Source of the DNA: an uncultured Parabacteroides sp. | GTDB lineage: Bacteria; Bacteroidota; Bacteroidia; Bacteroidales; Tannerellaceae | Reading direction: 5' to 3' | NCBI RefSeq assembly: GCF_902493135.1 | Contig: NZ_CABUOD010000007.1 | Span: forward strand, 73,989 to 137,988 | Length of the DNA: 64,000 nt | Part shown: piece by piece, positions 43,182-52,675 of the stretch | Numbering within the stretch: position 1 is the stretch's first letter | Layout of the letters: every line of letters starts with the position of its first letter | The notes under the pieces: generated by a model | The model's database searches: none | The model's input: only the letters and a program-made list of their open reading frames with translations | Told to the model about the DNA's origin: nothing | Position numbers and translations under genes: made by a program

Positions 43182-44651
43182 ATGAATACAGCAAGCAATC
43201 AATTATTAGTCATATTCGGAGCTTCCGGCGACCTGACGGGGCGGAAGCTTTTGCCCTCGCTCTACGAATTGCACGTTCGGGGTTTATTGCCGGAACGTTT
43301 CTGCATCTTGGGGGCGGCCCGTACGGGATATACGGATGACGAGTACCGCGCTTTCGAAAAGGTGCATATCCGGGAATCCCTGAAGAACAAGGAGGTGGAC
43401 GAAACGGAACTGGACAATTTCCTCCGCCGTGTCTTTTACCTTGCGTTCGATTCGACCCAGTCCGCCGAATACCATAAACTGAAAGATCGTATCCACCAGT
43501 TGCAAAACGAGCAGCAGTTGCCGGACAAGATCATCTATTATCTTGCCACGCCGCCGGTGATGTACGAGTTGATTCCGACCTGCCTGAAAGAAAACGGGAT
43601 GAATGTTGCCGGAAGCGAGGACGGTTGGCGCCGCGTGATCGTGGAGAAGCCTTTCGGAACGAGCCTCGAATCGGCCGAACGCCTGAACAAGCATCTCATC
43701 CATATCTTCGATGAGAAGGAAATTTACCGTATCGACCATTATCTGGGGAAAGAGACGGTGCAGAACATCCTGGTGCTCCGTTTCTCCAACGGCATATTCG
43801 AACCGTTGTGGAACCGTAATTACATCGACTCGATCGAGATCAGCGCCTCGGAAACGCTTGGCGTGGAGAATCGCGGGAAATATTATGACGGGGCGGGAGC
43901 CTTGCGCGACATGATCCAGAACCATCTGATGCAACTGATGGCATTTACGGCGATGGAGTCGCCTTCGGTGTTCGACCCGGAGCCGATCCGCGACGAGATC
44001 GTGAAGGTGTTCCGCGCTTTGCGTCCGTATAAGACGCATGATATGGACAACCTGATTGTGCGTGGCCAGTACGACGGCTACCGGGAAGAGAAGAATGTGG
44101 CGCCTGACTCCACTACGGAGACGTACGTCGCTATGAAAATGTTTATCGATAACTGGCGTTGGAGCGATGTCCCGTTCTATATCTTCACAGGAAAGAAATT
44201 GCCGGAAAAGAGTTCGGAGATCGTCGTGAACTTCAAGTCCACTCCTCACCAGCTTTTCGTCGGACAATGTTCGGGAGGTTCCTGCAACAAACTGATTATC
44301 CGTATCCAGCCGGACGAGAGCATCACGCTGAAGTTCGGCCTGAAGATGCCGGGGGCCGGTTTCACGGTCAAGCAGGTGGGTATGGATTTCCGCTATGATT
44401 CGCTTTCGAAGAACTATCTGCCCGATGCCTATGAACGCCTGTTGCTCGATGCCATGTTGGGCGATTCGACTTTGTATGCCCGTAGCGACGCTTTGGAGGC
44501 AAGCTGGCGACTGATCGACCCGATCCTCCATCATTGGAAAGAAGAGGGTGCGAAGAACCTGTTCTTCTACGCTCCCGGTGAAGACGGCCCGATCGAAAAG
44601 GCCAAGTTGGGGATGACACCGAAGGATTGCCCTTGCCAAAGTTGTCAATGA
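43182..44651 (+). CDS. zwf: Glucose-6-phosphate 1-dehydrogenase
   Basis: The enzyme oxidises glucose 6-phosphate to 6-phosphogluconolactone and makes NADPH. The coenzyme motif is FGASGDLTGRKLLPSL, the catalytic signature is YRIDHYLGKETVQN, and the EKPFGTSL motif precedes it. At 489 residues the length is normal. It stands between gnd and pgl in one operon. Confidence 0.96.
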   Translation: MNTASNQLLVIFGASGDLTGRKLLPSLYELHVRGLLPERFCILGAARTGYTDDEYRAFEKVHIRESLKNKEVDETELDNFLRRVFYLAFDSTQSAEYHKLKDRIHQLQNEQQLPDKIIYYLATPPVMYELIPTCLKENGMNVAGSEDGWRRVIVEKPFGTSLESAERLNKHLIHIFDEKEIYRIDHYLGKETVQNILVLRFSNGIFEPLWNRNYIDSIEISASETLGVENRGKYYDGAGALRDMIQNHLMQLMAFTAMESPSVFDPEPIRDEIVKVFRALRPYKTHDMDNLIVRGQYDGYREEKNVAPDSTTETYVAMKMFIDNWRWSDVPFYIFTGKKLPEKSSEIVVNFKSTPHQLFVGQCSGGSCNKLIIRIQPDESITLKFGLKMPGAGFTVKQVGMDFRYDSLSKNYLPDAYERLLLDAMLGDSTLYARSDALEASWRLIDPILHHWKEEGAKNLFFYAPGEDGPIEKAKLGMTPKDCPCQSCQ

Positions 44652-44666
44652 TAAAAAAGGATGATT

Positions 44667-45368
44667 ATGATCATAGAGAATTTTAAAGATGATAAAGAGG
44701 CCCTCCGGGCAATGACCGGAGAGCTGATCCGGTATATGGACCGGAAAGAGGATGACCTGCCTTTCAACCTCGCCTTGTCGGGAGGAGGGACGGCGCAGAA
44801 GATGTTCGCTCTTTGGGCGGATGAATATAAAGACGTGATCGACTGGGATGCGATCCGTTTCTTTTGGGTGGATGAACGATGTGTTCCGCCAACCGACCCG
44901 GACAGCAATTATGGACATGCAAACGAGCTTTTGTTCAAGCCGCTACACATACCCGCCGACCATGTGCACCGCATTCATGGCGAGGTGGAACCGGGTACGG
45001 AAGCGATGCGCTATTCGCGTGTCGTGAAGGAGTATCTGCCCCGGCACGGGCAATTGCCCTATTTCGATTGTATCATCCTGGGGATCGGAGGCGATGCGCA
45101 TACCGCATCCATCTTCCCGGACACCTTGCCGTTGTTGACGGACAGCCGTAATTACGCCGTTTCCCAACATCCCGAATCCCATCAGTTCCGTATCACGATG
45201 ACCGGCCCGCTGATCCTGAACGATTCGCCGTTGCTGGTCCCGGTCTTGGGGACGGGAAAGAAAGAGATGCTCGAAGAGCTGAAAAAAGGCTATTCGGCAA
45301 CCCATCCTACGCCTGCCGCCTATATCCTTACTCATGCGGTAGAGGCGTTTGTCTACACGACCTTATGA
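44667..45368 (+). CDS. pgl: 6-phosphogluconolactonase
   Basis: The enzyme hydrolyses 6-phosphogluconolactone. The family patterns LALSGGGTAQKMFALW, RFFWVDERCVPPTDPDSN and GIGGDAHTASIFPD are all present. I prefer the ATG at 44667 because AGG lies six bases upstream; the ATG at 44661 would overlap that site. It is the last gene of the rclA-gnd-zwf-pgl operon and converges with a DUF368 gene. Confidence 0.93.
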   Translation: MIIENFKDDKEALRAMTGELIRYMDRKEDDLPFNLALSGGGTAQKMFALWADEYKDVIDWDAIRFFWVDERCVPPTDPDSNYGHANELLFKPLHIPADHVHRIHGEVEPGTEAMRYSRVVKEYLPRHGQLPYFDCIILGIGGDAHTASIFPDTLPLLTDSRNYAVSQHPESHQFRITMTGPLILNDSPLLVPVLGTGKKEMLEELKKGYSATHPTPAAYILTHAVEAFVYTTL

Positions 45369-45393
45369 CAAGGCGGGATGGAGTTGTACTTTA

Positions 45394-46302
45394 TTATTTC
45401 GATGTCCTCATCGAGAGTCTCTCGAGGAAATAGACGATGGCGAAGCCTAAAATCATCAGGCCGAGAGCTTCCCAGACAAGTTGGTCCGGCATGATGTTGG
45501 CTTCGACCAACGGTTTTACAATGCCGTGGCTGTCCGTGTAGGTCTCGATCGTTTCCTTCCAGGGCCAAACCTTGTTCAGCGAACCCAACATAAAACCGGC
45601 CAATACGGAGATCGTAATGTCGTGGAACCGGCGAAGAGCGAACGAAAGCACACGGGAGAAACTGGTGATACCGATTGCCGCACCGCAGATGAACACCAAC
45701 ATTACGGGAATATTGAATGTCTTTACCGCCTCCATGATATAAAAATACTTGCCTAACAGCACCAGGATGAAACTTCCCGATATACCCGGCAAAATCATGG
45801 CACAAATGGCGATCGCCCCGCAAAGGAAAATAAAGAACAGGTTGGAAGGCGTCTCGGCCGGTGTCGCGACGGTTATGTAGAACGCGATGACGATCCCGAC
45901 GAGATAGCTCAGGATCGTTTTCCAATCCCACTTCTTGATGTCTTTGGATACGAACCAGGTGGAAGCCAGTACCAATCCGAAGAAGAAGGACCAGACCAGG
46001 ATCGGGTGGTCTGTCAGCAACCAGGTGATGATTTTTGCCAGCGAGAAGATACTGATCCCGATCCCGGCGACGATGGATAGCAGGAAGTTGGCATTGATCG
46101 CTTTCCAGAATGCAACGACTTTTCCGGTGAAGAGCAGCTTAAGGCTGGCTCCGTTGATACTTTTGATCGAGTCGATCAATTCTTCATAGATTCCAACAAT
46201 GAAGGCGATGGTTCCGCCTGATACGCCGGGCACGACATCTGCCGCGCCCATGCCCATGCCTTTTAGAACTAAGAGGCCGTAGTCTTTTAGATTTCTTTTC
46301 AT
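45394..46302 (-). CDS. DUF368 membrane protein, undecaprenyl-phosphate translocase family
   Basis: The protein has about nine membrane segments and the two related DUF368 motifs, GAADVVPGVSGGTIAFIVG and AMILPGISGSFILVLLGKY. DUF368 proteins (PopT) recycle undecaprenyl phosphate across the inner membrane for cell-wall and polysaccharide synthesis. The gene follows the TPR gene by 2 bases and is third in the glnS operon. Confidence 0.85.
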   Translation of the reverse strand: MKRNLKDYGLLVLKGMGMGAADVVPGVSGGTIAFIVGIYEELIDSIKSINGASLKLLFTGKVVAFWKAINANFLLSIVAGIGISIFSLAKIITWLLTDHPILVWSFFFGLVLASTWFVSKDIKKWDWKTILSYLVGIVIAFYITVATPAETPSNLFFIFLCGAIAICAMILPGISGSFILVLLGKYFYIMEAVKTFNIPVMLVFICGAAIGITSFSRVLSFALRRFHDITISVLAGFMLGSLNKVWPWKETIETYTDSHGIVKPLVEANIMPDQLVWEALGLMILGFAIVYFLERLSMRTSK

Positions 46303-46304
46303 GT

Positions 46305-47747
46305 TTAATTATTGTTATCCTTATTCTTGAGGAATTCTTTCACCAGGTCTTCCGGTGGAATATATTTGCCGTCGATGCGCTCGACTATCCCTTCATAATT
46401 GAGTCCGGCGCTTTTCAGGTAATCGAGCAATTCTTCGTGAGAAGTCTGCTTGTAGTGCTCGCTGAAACGTCTCATATCTCCCTTTGCCAGATATGCCATT
46501 GCCATATGAAGGTGCATATAAGGCATTTCCGGATGGGCTTCCAACACCTTCTTGTAGTATTGCAAGGCCTTGTCGATATCTCCTTTCATGAATAGGTATT
46601 GTCCGGCGCGATACAAGCTCTCGAAGTCTTCCGGCTGCTTATCCTCCACTTGGTCGAGTGCGTTGAAAAGGTTTTCGGTCGCTTCCATCGCCTTATGTTC
46701 GTCCCCGTTTTCCAGATAGGTAAGGGCCAGCAAGGAAAGGATGCGGATGTTCTTCGGGAATAGCTTGGATGCTTGCATCAGGGCATCGGAGGCTTCTTCT
46801 TCACGTTCTGTTTCGACACAACATTGGATATAATTGATATACGTGCTTGAGTCCTCCTTCCGGCTGTTCTGTTTTAGCAGCTCTTTCAGCAAGTCATAAG
46901 CCTTTTCGTAGTTCTCCAGCTTGATATAACATTCGGCAAGCAGGGGAGTGATACGGTCGCGGACCTCCTGGGTCGTCGCGATTTCATTATAGACCTCGAT
47001 CGCCTTCTCGTAGCTTTCGTTCATGTACAGGCAATAAGCCTTCAGTATCTTCAACTCTTCGTCCGAGTCGTCGCAGGTGAGGGCGAAGTCGAACGCTTCG
47101 ATCGCTTTCTCATAGTCTCCGCTGATGGAGTAGAGGCGGCCCAAAGTGAACCAGTAGTCGTTGGAGTAGGGGTTCTTGTCGATCAGTTCGTTACAAATCT
47201 CGATCGCTTTATTTATATCGCCCTCTATTTCCAAATTATAGCAAAGCTCGTCTTTCAGGATCAGGTTGTCGGGGAAAAGCATTAGGCCGCGATTGATGAA
47301 ATCGTGTGCCTCATCGGTCATCTCCACGTCTCCCAGGATCGGTGCGATATATTCGAACAACGTTTCCAGGTACTCGCATTTGTCGGCGATGAGTTTTTCT
47401 ACATATTCGATCACTTTGTCGTACGAGTCCAGCATGACGTAACATTCGAGACGTAGCATGTCGAGATCCTGGTTGTCGGTTTCGGCTATCGATTCGATCA
47501 GGACGAGCGCACTTTCATAGTCTTCGTTGTAGACATACGACTTGCATTGTCTGACCTGCAAATCGGGATTACCGGGATGAAGCCTCAGCCCTAAGGCCAG
47601 GACTTCATCATAGTAAGTATAATCATCAGATTCTTCAAAGCTGTCCAACAACTCATCGATCTCATCGGCATCGAAATAGGCCTCTTTGCCTTCCTGGCGA
47701 CCGGACAGATAGCGTTGTAACAGGCGTGAAATATCTTTTTTCTTCAT
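46305..47747 (-). CDS. Tetratricopeptide-repeat protein
   Basis: The 480-residue protein is made of TPR-like helical pairs throughout (examples: YWFTLGRLYSISGDYEKAIEAFDFAL and DFESLYRAGQYLFMKGDIDKALQYY). No signal peptide or membrane segment is present, so it is cytoplasmic. TPR proteins bind other proteins; the partner is unknown. It lies between glnS and the DUF368 gene. Confidence 0.88.
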   Translation of the reverse strand: MKKKDISRLLQRYLSGRQEGKEAYFDADEIDELLDSFEESDDYTYYDEVLALGLRLHPGNPDLQVRQCKSYVYNEDYESALVLIESIAETDNQDLDMLRLECYVMLDSYDKVIEYVEKLIADKCEYLETLFEYIAPILGDVEMTDEAHDFINRGLMLFPDNLILKDELCYNLEIEGDINKAIEICNELIDKNPYSNDYWFTLGRLYSISGDYEKAIEAFDFALTCDDSDEELKILKAYCLYMNESYEKAIEVYNEIATTQEVRDRITPLLAECYIKLENYEKAYDLLKELLKQNSRKEDSSTYINYIQCCVETEREEEASDALMQASKLFPKNIRILSLLALTYLENGDEHKAMEATENLFNALDQVEDKQPEDFESLYRAGQYLFMKGDIDKALQYYKKVLEAHPEMPYMHLHMAMAYLAKGDMRRFSEHYKQTSHEELLDYLKSAGLNYEGIVERIDGKYIPPEDLVKEFLKNKDNNN

Positions 47748-47759
47748 ACAAATCTCTTT

Positions 47760-49505
47760 TTATTTATCTTTCACCTTGCTCCAGGTATCTTTCAGGGATA
47801 CGGTACGGTTGAAGATCAATTTGTCGGCCGTAGAATCCTTATCTACATTGAAATAGCCGATGCGCTGGAACTGGAGGTAGTCGAGCGGCTTGGCGTTTGC
47901 CAGGAACTTTTCGACATAGCAATTTGTCAGCACCTTCAGGGAGTCCGGGTTGATGATCTCTTTCATCGCCTCCAAAGGCGAGCAGTTCTTTGCTTCGCGG
48001 ATAGCCGCCATTTCGTCGCGCGGGTTCTCCACTTTCCACAGGCGGTCGTACAGACGGACTTCTGCCGGCAGACAATGTGCGCAGCTCAACCAGTGGAGCG
48101 TGCCTTTCACCTTCCGGTTGCTGTCCGGCATGCCGCTCTTGGTGTTCGGATCGTATTCGCAATAGATTTCCTCGACCTCGCCGTTCCCGTCTTTCTTGCA
48201 GCCCGTGCATCTCACGATATAGGCATTTTTCAGACGCACTTCCTGACCCGGTGTCATACGGAAGAACTTTTTCGGAGCGTCTTCCATGAAATCTTCACGC
48301 TCGATCCACAGCTCGCGGCTGAATTCGATCGTGTGGCTGCCTGCCGTCGGATCTTCCGGGTTGTTGATCGCCTCCATCTCCTCTACCTGTCCTTCCGGGT
48401 AGTTCCCGATGATCAGCTTGACCGGGTTCAGAACGGCCGATACACGGGTGGAGCGGGTGTTGAGGTCTTCGCGGACGGCACTTTCAAGCAGCGCGAATTC
48501 GTTCAGCGCATCATAGGTGGTGTAGCCGATCTTGTCGATGAACTTATGGATCGCTTCCGGTGAATAACCGCGACGGCGGAAACCGCAGATGGTCGGCATA
48601 CGCGGGTCGTCCCAGTCGTGTACCAAGCCTTCCTTCACCAGGATCAGCAGGTTGCGTTTGCTCATCAGCGTGTAGCTCAGGTTCAGTTTGTTGAACTCCG
48701 TCTGGCGCGGACGGTTGTCGTCGAGGTCCTTGCCCTCTTTCAGCCAGTCGATGAACAGGTCGTACAACGGACGGTGGACGACAAATTCAAGCGTGCACAA
48801 CGAGTGGGTGACACCTTCGAAATAGTCGCTCTGCCCGTGTGCGAAGTCGTACATCGGGTAAGCCTTCCATTTGTCGCCCGTACGGTGGTGCGGAGTCTTG
48901 ACGATGCGGTAGATGATCGGGTCGCGGAAGTGCATGTTCGGGTTTGCCATGTCGATCTTCGCACGCAACACCATCGAACCTTCTTCCAACTCGCCGCTGT
49001 TCATCTTGTGGAACAGCTCCAGGTTCTCTTCGACCGGACGGTCGCGGTAGGGGCTGTTTGTGCCCGGTTGTGTCGGCGTCCCTTTCTGGGATGCGATCTG
49101 GTCGGACGTCTGCTCGTCGATGTATGCTTTTCCTTCCTTGATCAGCTGGATGGCGAAGTCCCAGAGTTGCTGGAAGTAGTCGGATGCGTAGTAGATATTA
49201 TCCCAGTGGTAACCCAGCCATTCGATGTCTTCCTTGATGGCGTCCACATACTCCAAATCTTCTTTTACCGGATTGGTGTCGTCGAAGCGCAGGTTACAGA
49301 CGCCTCCGTACTTTTGGGCAATGCCGAAATCCATGCAGATGGCTTTGGCGTGTCCGATATGCAGGTAACCGTTGGGTTCGGGCGGGAAACGGGTCTGTAC
49401 ACGGCCCTTGTTCTTGCCTTCCGCCAAATCTTTTTCGACCATTGCCTCGATGAAGTTCAAGCTCTTTTTGCTTTCTTCCGGTTCGTTTGTTTTGATATCG
49501 CTCAT
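47760..49505 (-). CDS. glnS: Glutamine--tRNA ligase
   Basis: The 581-residue enzyme charges tRNA-Gln. The class I HIGH motif is in FPPEPNGYLHIGHAKAI, the MSK motif is in LSYTLMSKRNLL, and the family segment RFDDTNPVKEDLEYVDAI is clear. Two cysteines in IVRCTGCKK and in the LSCAHC stretch near residue 480 suggest a zinc-binding insertion in the anticodon-binding domain. Two minus-strand -7 boxes, TACCTTTG (49541-49548) and TATCTTTG (49600-49607), suggest tandem promoters. Confidence 0.95.
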   Translation of the reverse strand: MSDIKTNEPEESKKSLNFIEAMVEKDLAEGKNKGRVQTRFPPEPNGYLHIGHAKAICMDFGIAQKYGGVCNLRFDDTNPVKEDLEYVDAIKEDIEWLGYHWDNIYYASDYFQQLWDFAIQLIKEGKAYIDEQTSDQIASQKGTPTQPGTNSPYRDRPVEENLELFHKMNSGELEEGSMVLRAKIDMANPNMHFRDPIIYRIVKTPHHRTGDKWKAYPMYDFAHGQSDYFEGVTHSLCTLEFVVHRPLYDLFIDWLKEGKDLDDNRPRQTEFNKLNLSYTLMSKRNLLILVKEGLVHDWDDPRMPTICGFRRRGYSPEAIHKFIDKIGYTTYDALNEFALLESAVREDLNTRSTRVSAVLNPVKLIIGNYPEGQVEEMEAINNPEDPTAGSHTIEFSRELWIEREDFMEDAPKKFFRMTPGQEVRLKNAYIVRCTGCKKDGNGEVEEIYCEYDPNTKSGMPDSNRKVKGTLHWLSCAHCLPAEVRLYDRLWKVENPRDEMAAIREAKNCSPLEAMKEIINPDSLKVLTNCYVEKFLANAKPLDYLQFQRIGYFNVDKDSTADKLIFNRTVSLKDTWSKVKDK

Positions 49506-49540
49506 CTTTGTAGTTTAATATTTTCTTATGTCAAAGAACG

Positions 49541-49548
49541 CAAAGGTA
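49541..49548 (-). promoter_or_regulatory. -7 promoter element (proximal) of glnS operon
   Basis: TACCTTTG on the minus strand matches TAnnTTTG; a second match lies at 49600-49607. Confidence 0.6.
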
Positions 49549-49696
49549 GAGAAAAACAGGTTGAAATGCAACTTTTTCGTTTTCCTTTTTTCTTTGAGGC
49601 AAAGATACGGGATGATCAGGCCCTTTTCCAAAAACAAGTAGGGGTTAAGGTGTAAAAATAAGTTAATATGTGAAGATCGGTGTTCGAGGGGGGGTG

Positions 49697-49729
49697 AAAC
49701 ATAGTTTCATGGAGGGGAACACTATGTTT
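49697..49729. repeat. Inverted repeat with G-runs
   Basis: AAACATAGT at 49697-49705 pairs with ACTATGTTT at 49721-49729. Runs of 7, 4 and 6 G lie before, within and after it on the plus strand, which could form a quadruplex. Confidence 0.45.
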
Positions 49730-49747
49730 TGGGGGGAGCAATCCTGT

Positions 49748-49935
49748 GTGACAATAATGACAATTACAATAATGACAATTACAATCTGATAATAATAAAA
49801 CTGAAATCAAGAGTATAGAATAGTATTTATATATATATATATAATATATATATAAATACTATTCTATAACATTCTACAAAATCAAAATTCAGTTATTATA
49901 ATTGTCATTATTGTCATTATTGTCATTATTGTCAC
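49748..49935. repeat. 188-bp near-perfect palindrome with 9-bp repeats
   Basis: The ends are GTGACAATAATGACAAT and its exact complement. The middle is GAATAGTATTTATATATATA with its mirror strand, and intermediate blocks such as AATAATAAAACTGAA and TTCAGTTATTAT also pair. The right arm holds four TTGTCATTA units; the left has their complement with TTACAATAA variants. It lies between glnS and the NRAMP gene. No gene or target-site duplication is evident. Confidence 0.7.
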
Positions 49936-49965
49936 GCGACCGGTGTTGTCTTATGTCGTGAAATT

Positions 49966-51222
49966 CTATGCTAAAAGACTGATTAATAGCGCAATGTTCA
50001 AGAACGTGACAAGTGCTCCCAGGGTGACTAAAAGGATAGTTGTGGATCTCGAATTCACAAATTTGCCCATCACCTTTTTGCTGGATGTCAGATAAACTTG
50101 TGTGAAAACGGTGATCGGCAACTGCACGCTCAGCAACATTTGCGAGTAAATTAAGCCTTTGAACGGGTCTCCTACGACAAAAATAATGAGTAAAGCGGGG
50201 ATAAAAGACAGCAAAACTCCTAATTTGGAGTGGAGGTCTTTGTGGTTATATGCTTCTCCGTAGAACCCCGCGAAGATGGAGGCTCCGGCAATTCCCGACG
50301 TGATCGTGGAGGAAATGCCTGCCAGCAGGAGCGCTCCGGCGAATATGACTCCGGCGTTGTTTCCGACCAACGGGACTAATAGCTGCCTGGCCTGATCCAG
50401 CTCGTCCACCGCTATATTCTGTTTGAAGAAGGTTGCTGCTGCCAGGATAATCATGGCCGAATTGATCGCCCAGCCGATAACCATTGATAAAAGTGTGTCG
50501 TAGAACTCATATTTCAATTGCTTTTTGATCACCGGCTCGTCTTCGAGGTTCCATTCGCGGCTCTGTATGACTTCCGAGTGGAGAAACAGGTTGTGGGGCA
50601 TGACGACGGCTCCCAGCACGCTCATGATGATCAGCATGGAGTTCTCCGGGAAAGTCGGTTTGATCCATCCTTCGATGGCGGCTCCCCATTGTACGTCCAC
50701 CAGTGCCAATTCATACAAAAACGACAGCCCGATGATCGAAACGAACATGATGATCCAGCGCTCTATCTTGCTATATGTGTTGGTGAGCAACATGCCGAGG
50801 CAGACGATCGTCACGATGACGGCCCCGATTTTGATCGGCATCCCGAACAGCATCCGAAGGGCGATGGCGCCTCCCAGCACCTCGGCAAGCGAGGTCGAAA
50901 TGCTGGCCAGCATGGCCGAGATCAGGATAGGGCGGCTCAGCGTGCGCGGCATATATTTGTTGGTCGCCTCCGAAAGGCAGAGTCCGGTGACGATCCCCAG
51001 GTGGGCGACATTATGCTGGATGATGATCAACATGATAGAAGAGAAAGTGACCACCCAGAGCAGGGCATAGCCGAATTCGGAACCGGCAGCCAGATTGGTC
51101 GCCCAGTTCCCCGGATCGATGAAACCTACGGTAACGAGTAGTCCCGGCCCGATATATTTCAGCAGGTCCAGAGCGCCGGCACTCGGTCGGTGGTTGATTT
51201 TGAGTTTGTCTAATATGTTCAT
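49966..51222 (-). CDS. mntH: NRAMP-family Mn2+/Fe2+ transporter
   Basis: The 418-residue protein has about eleven membrane segments and the two metal-site motifs, GFIDPGNWATN in TM1 and VVMPHNLFLHSEV in TM6. NRAMP proteins take up Mn2+ and Fe2+ with protons. A -7 box TATCTTTG at 51265-51272 on the minus strand drives it. I found no MntR or Fur operator that I could recognise. Whether it prefers Mn or Fe is not visible in the sequence. Confidence 0.9.
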   Translation of the reverse strand: MNILDKLKINHRPSAGALDLLKYIGPGLLVTVGFIDPGNWATNLAAGSEFGYALLWVVTFSSIMLIIIQHNVAHLGIVTGLCLSEATNKYMPRTLSRPILISAMLASISTSLAEVLGGAIALRMLFGMPIKIGAVIVTIVCLGMLLTNTYSKIERWIIMFVSIIGLSFLYELALVDVQWGAAIEGWIKPTFPENSMLIIMSVLGAVVMPHNLFLHSEVIQSREWNLEDEPVIKKQLKYEFYDTLLSMVIGWAINSAMIILAAATFFKQNIAVDELDQARQLLVPLVGNNAGVIFAGALLLAGISSTITSGIAGASIFAGFYGEAYNHKDLHSKLGVLLSFIPALLIIFVVGDPFKGLIYSQMLLSVQLPITVFTQVYLTSSKKVMGKFVNSRSTTILLVTLGALVTFLNIALLISLLA

Positions 51223-51355
51223 ATTAATAGTTTATGTTATTGTTGTAAATCATCATTTACCGTTCAAAGATATAAAATATTTGCCGGTAGAAATGTTTAT
51301 GATAATTGATAATTTTTATCGGCTGATCTGTTTTATCTTTATAATTGTCAATTTA

Positions 51356-52675
51356 TCAAGGGAATGTCAGTATGAATGTCGTCCGTTTGGCGGCCGGCGC
51401 ACTCTTAAGGGCGATGCTGCCTCCCGAAAGGCGCATGATCTGGCGGGAGATGGAAAGCCCGATGCCGCTACCGCCCTCTTTGGTGGTGAAGAACGGGACG
51501 AAAATGTGTTCGGCCTCTTCTGACGGGATCACGGGCCCGTTGTTGCTGACTTCGATCAGGACGGCTTCCTCTTCGTTGCAATAGGCTTTTACCTCGATCA
51601 GGCCGTCCGCCTGTTCACTACCGATGGCCTGCATGGCGTTTTTCAGCAGGTTCAGGACAACTTGCGAGATCAGGTTCTCGTCCGCATAGACGATCAGGTC
51701 GGAAGGCTCTACGCTGACATGGATCGCGATGTTGGGGAAATCGGTATGGTGGCGGGCCAGCTTCACCATGCGTTCCGCAAATTTCTGGACATAGAAGAGC
51801 GTGGGCTCCGGCGTCGGGATATGCGTGAATTTGCGGTATGACTCCACGAAAGAGATCAGGCTCTTTCCCGTCGTGCTGATCACTTCCAGGCCGTTGCGTA
51901 TCTCGTCGTCCGCATTCTGGTGCAGGGAGAGAAGCGTGTCGCTAAGGGAAGTGATGGGAGTGACCGAATTCATGATCTCGTGTGTCAGGACACGGGTCAG
52001 GCGGATCCACGAATCGATCTCCTTGTCGTCCAGCTCGCTATTGATATCGTTGATCGCCAGGATGCGCACATGCTTTTCCTGTAGCGTCATTTCCGAAACG
52101 CGGATCGAAAGGTGCACGTTGCCGCGTTCGTTGGCAAAGGATATCTGGTGCTTGTCGCCCGGCTGGATGTTTTGTATGGTGGTTTTCAGGTTCTCGTCTA
52201 TGCGGGCAAGTTGCCGCACGTTCGTAAAGACGGTCAGTCCGAGCAACCTCAAAGCCTCGTTGTTCGTCTGATAAATCACGCCGTTGTCATCGAGCACGAT
52301 AATACCGGTATTGACGCAATTCATGATCAGCTCGTAATATTTCTCTTTCTGGGCGGCATCCGCTTTGGCCTGGAATAGGATCTGGGTGATGCGGTTCAGC
52401 GATTCGCTGACCAGTTTGTCGTTCGACGAGCGGCCGCGTGTCGCATACTGGAAAGCATAGTCGCTATTATCGATCGCGTCGAACATGAAAGCCACCTTTT
52501 GGGCGTTCCGCTTGTCGGACAGCAGGACCAGCCGGAGGAAGAAAAACCATACGGCCAAGACCGGGACAAACCATATCCATTCCTTTTGAAGGGCGACACA
52601 AGTGCCCGCCATTGTCAGGAATGTGAAAACGGCGATGCGGAAATGGTAATTATGGTAAAGTCCTTTCAACGGCAT
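51356..52675 (-). CDS. Sensor histidine kinase, NtrB-like
   Basis: Two N-terminal membrane segments (residues about 12-50) are followed by a PAS-like domain (about 115-210), an HisKA-type H-box RVLTHEIMNSVTPI with H232, and an HATPase domain with NLLKNAMQAI (N-box) and GGSGIGLSISRQIM. Its ATG shares one base with the stop codon of the upstream sigma-54 activator gene (TAATG), so the two are translated together and form a pair. The signal is unknown. The likely target is the tolC-hlyD operon and perhaps the small RNA at 21.4 kb. Confidence 0.88.
   Translation of the reverse strand: MPLKGLYHNYHFRIAVFTFLTMAGTCVALQKEWIWFVPVLAVWFFFLRLVLLSDKRNAQKVAFMFDAIDNSDYAFQYATRGRSSNDKLVSESLNRITQILFQAKADAAQKEKYYELIMNCVNTGIIVLDDNGVIYQTNNEALRLLGLTVFTNVRQLARIDENLKTTIQNIQPGDKHQISFANERGNVHLSIRVSEMTLQEKHVRILAINDINSELDDKEIDSWIRLTRVLTHEIMNSVTPITSLSDTLLSLHQNADDEIRNGLEVISTTGKSLISFVESYRKFTHIPTPEPTLFYVQKFAERMVKLARHHTDFPNIAIHVSVEPSDLIVYADENLISQVVLNLLKNAMQAIGSEQADGLIEVKAYCNEEEAVLIEVSNNGPVIPSEEAEHIFVPFFTTKEGGSGIGLSISRQIMRLSGGSIALKSAPAAKRTTFILTFP

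Noticed and set aside
43284..44918. Long antisense frame of 544 codons opposite zwf
   Set aside because: It mirrors the codon pattern of zwf and has no family motifs, promoter or ribosome-binding site.
48618..49655. Antisense frame of 345 codons opposite glnS
   Set aside because: It is a mirror of glnS codon usage with no recognisable domain.
49748..49935. CRISPR-like array
   Set aside because: The repeats are 9 bases, without unique spacers of constant length, and form one large palindrome.
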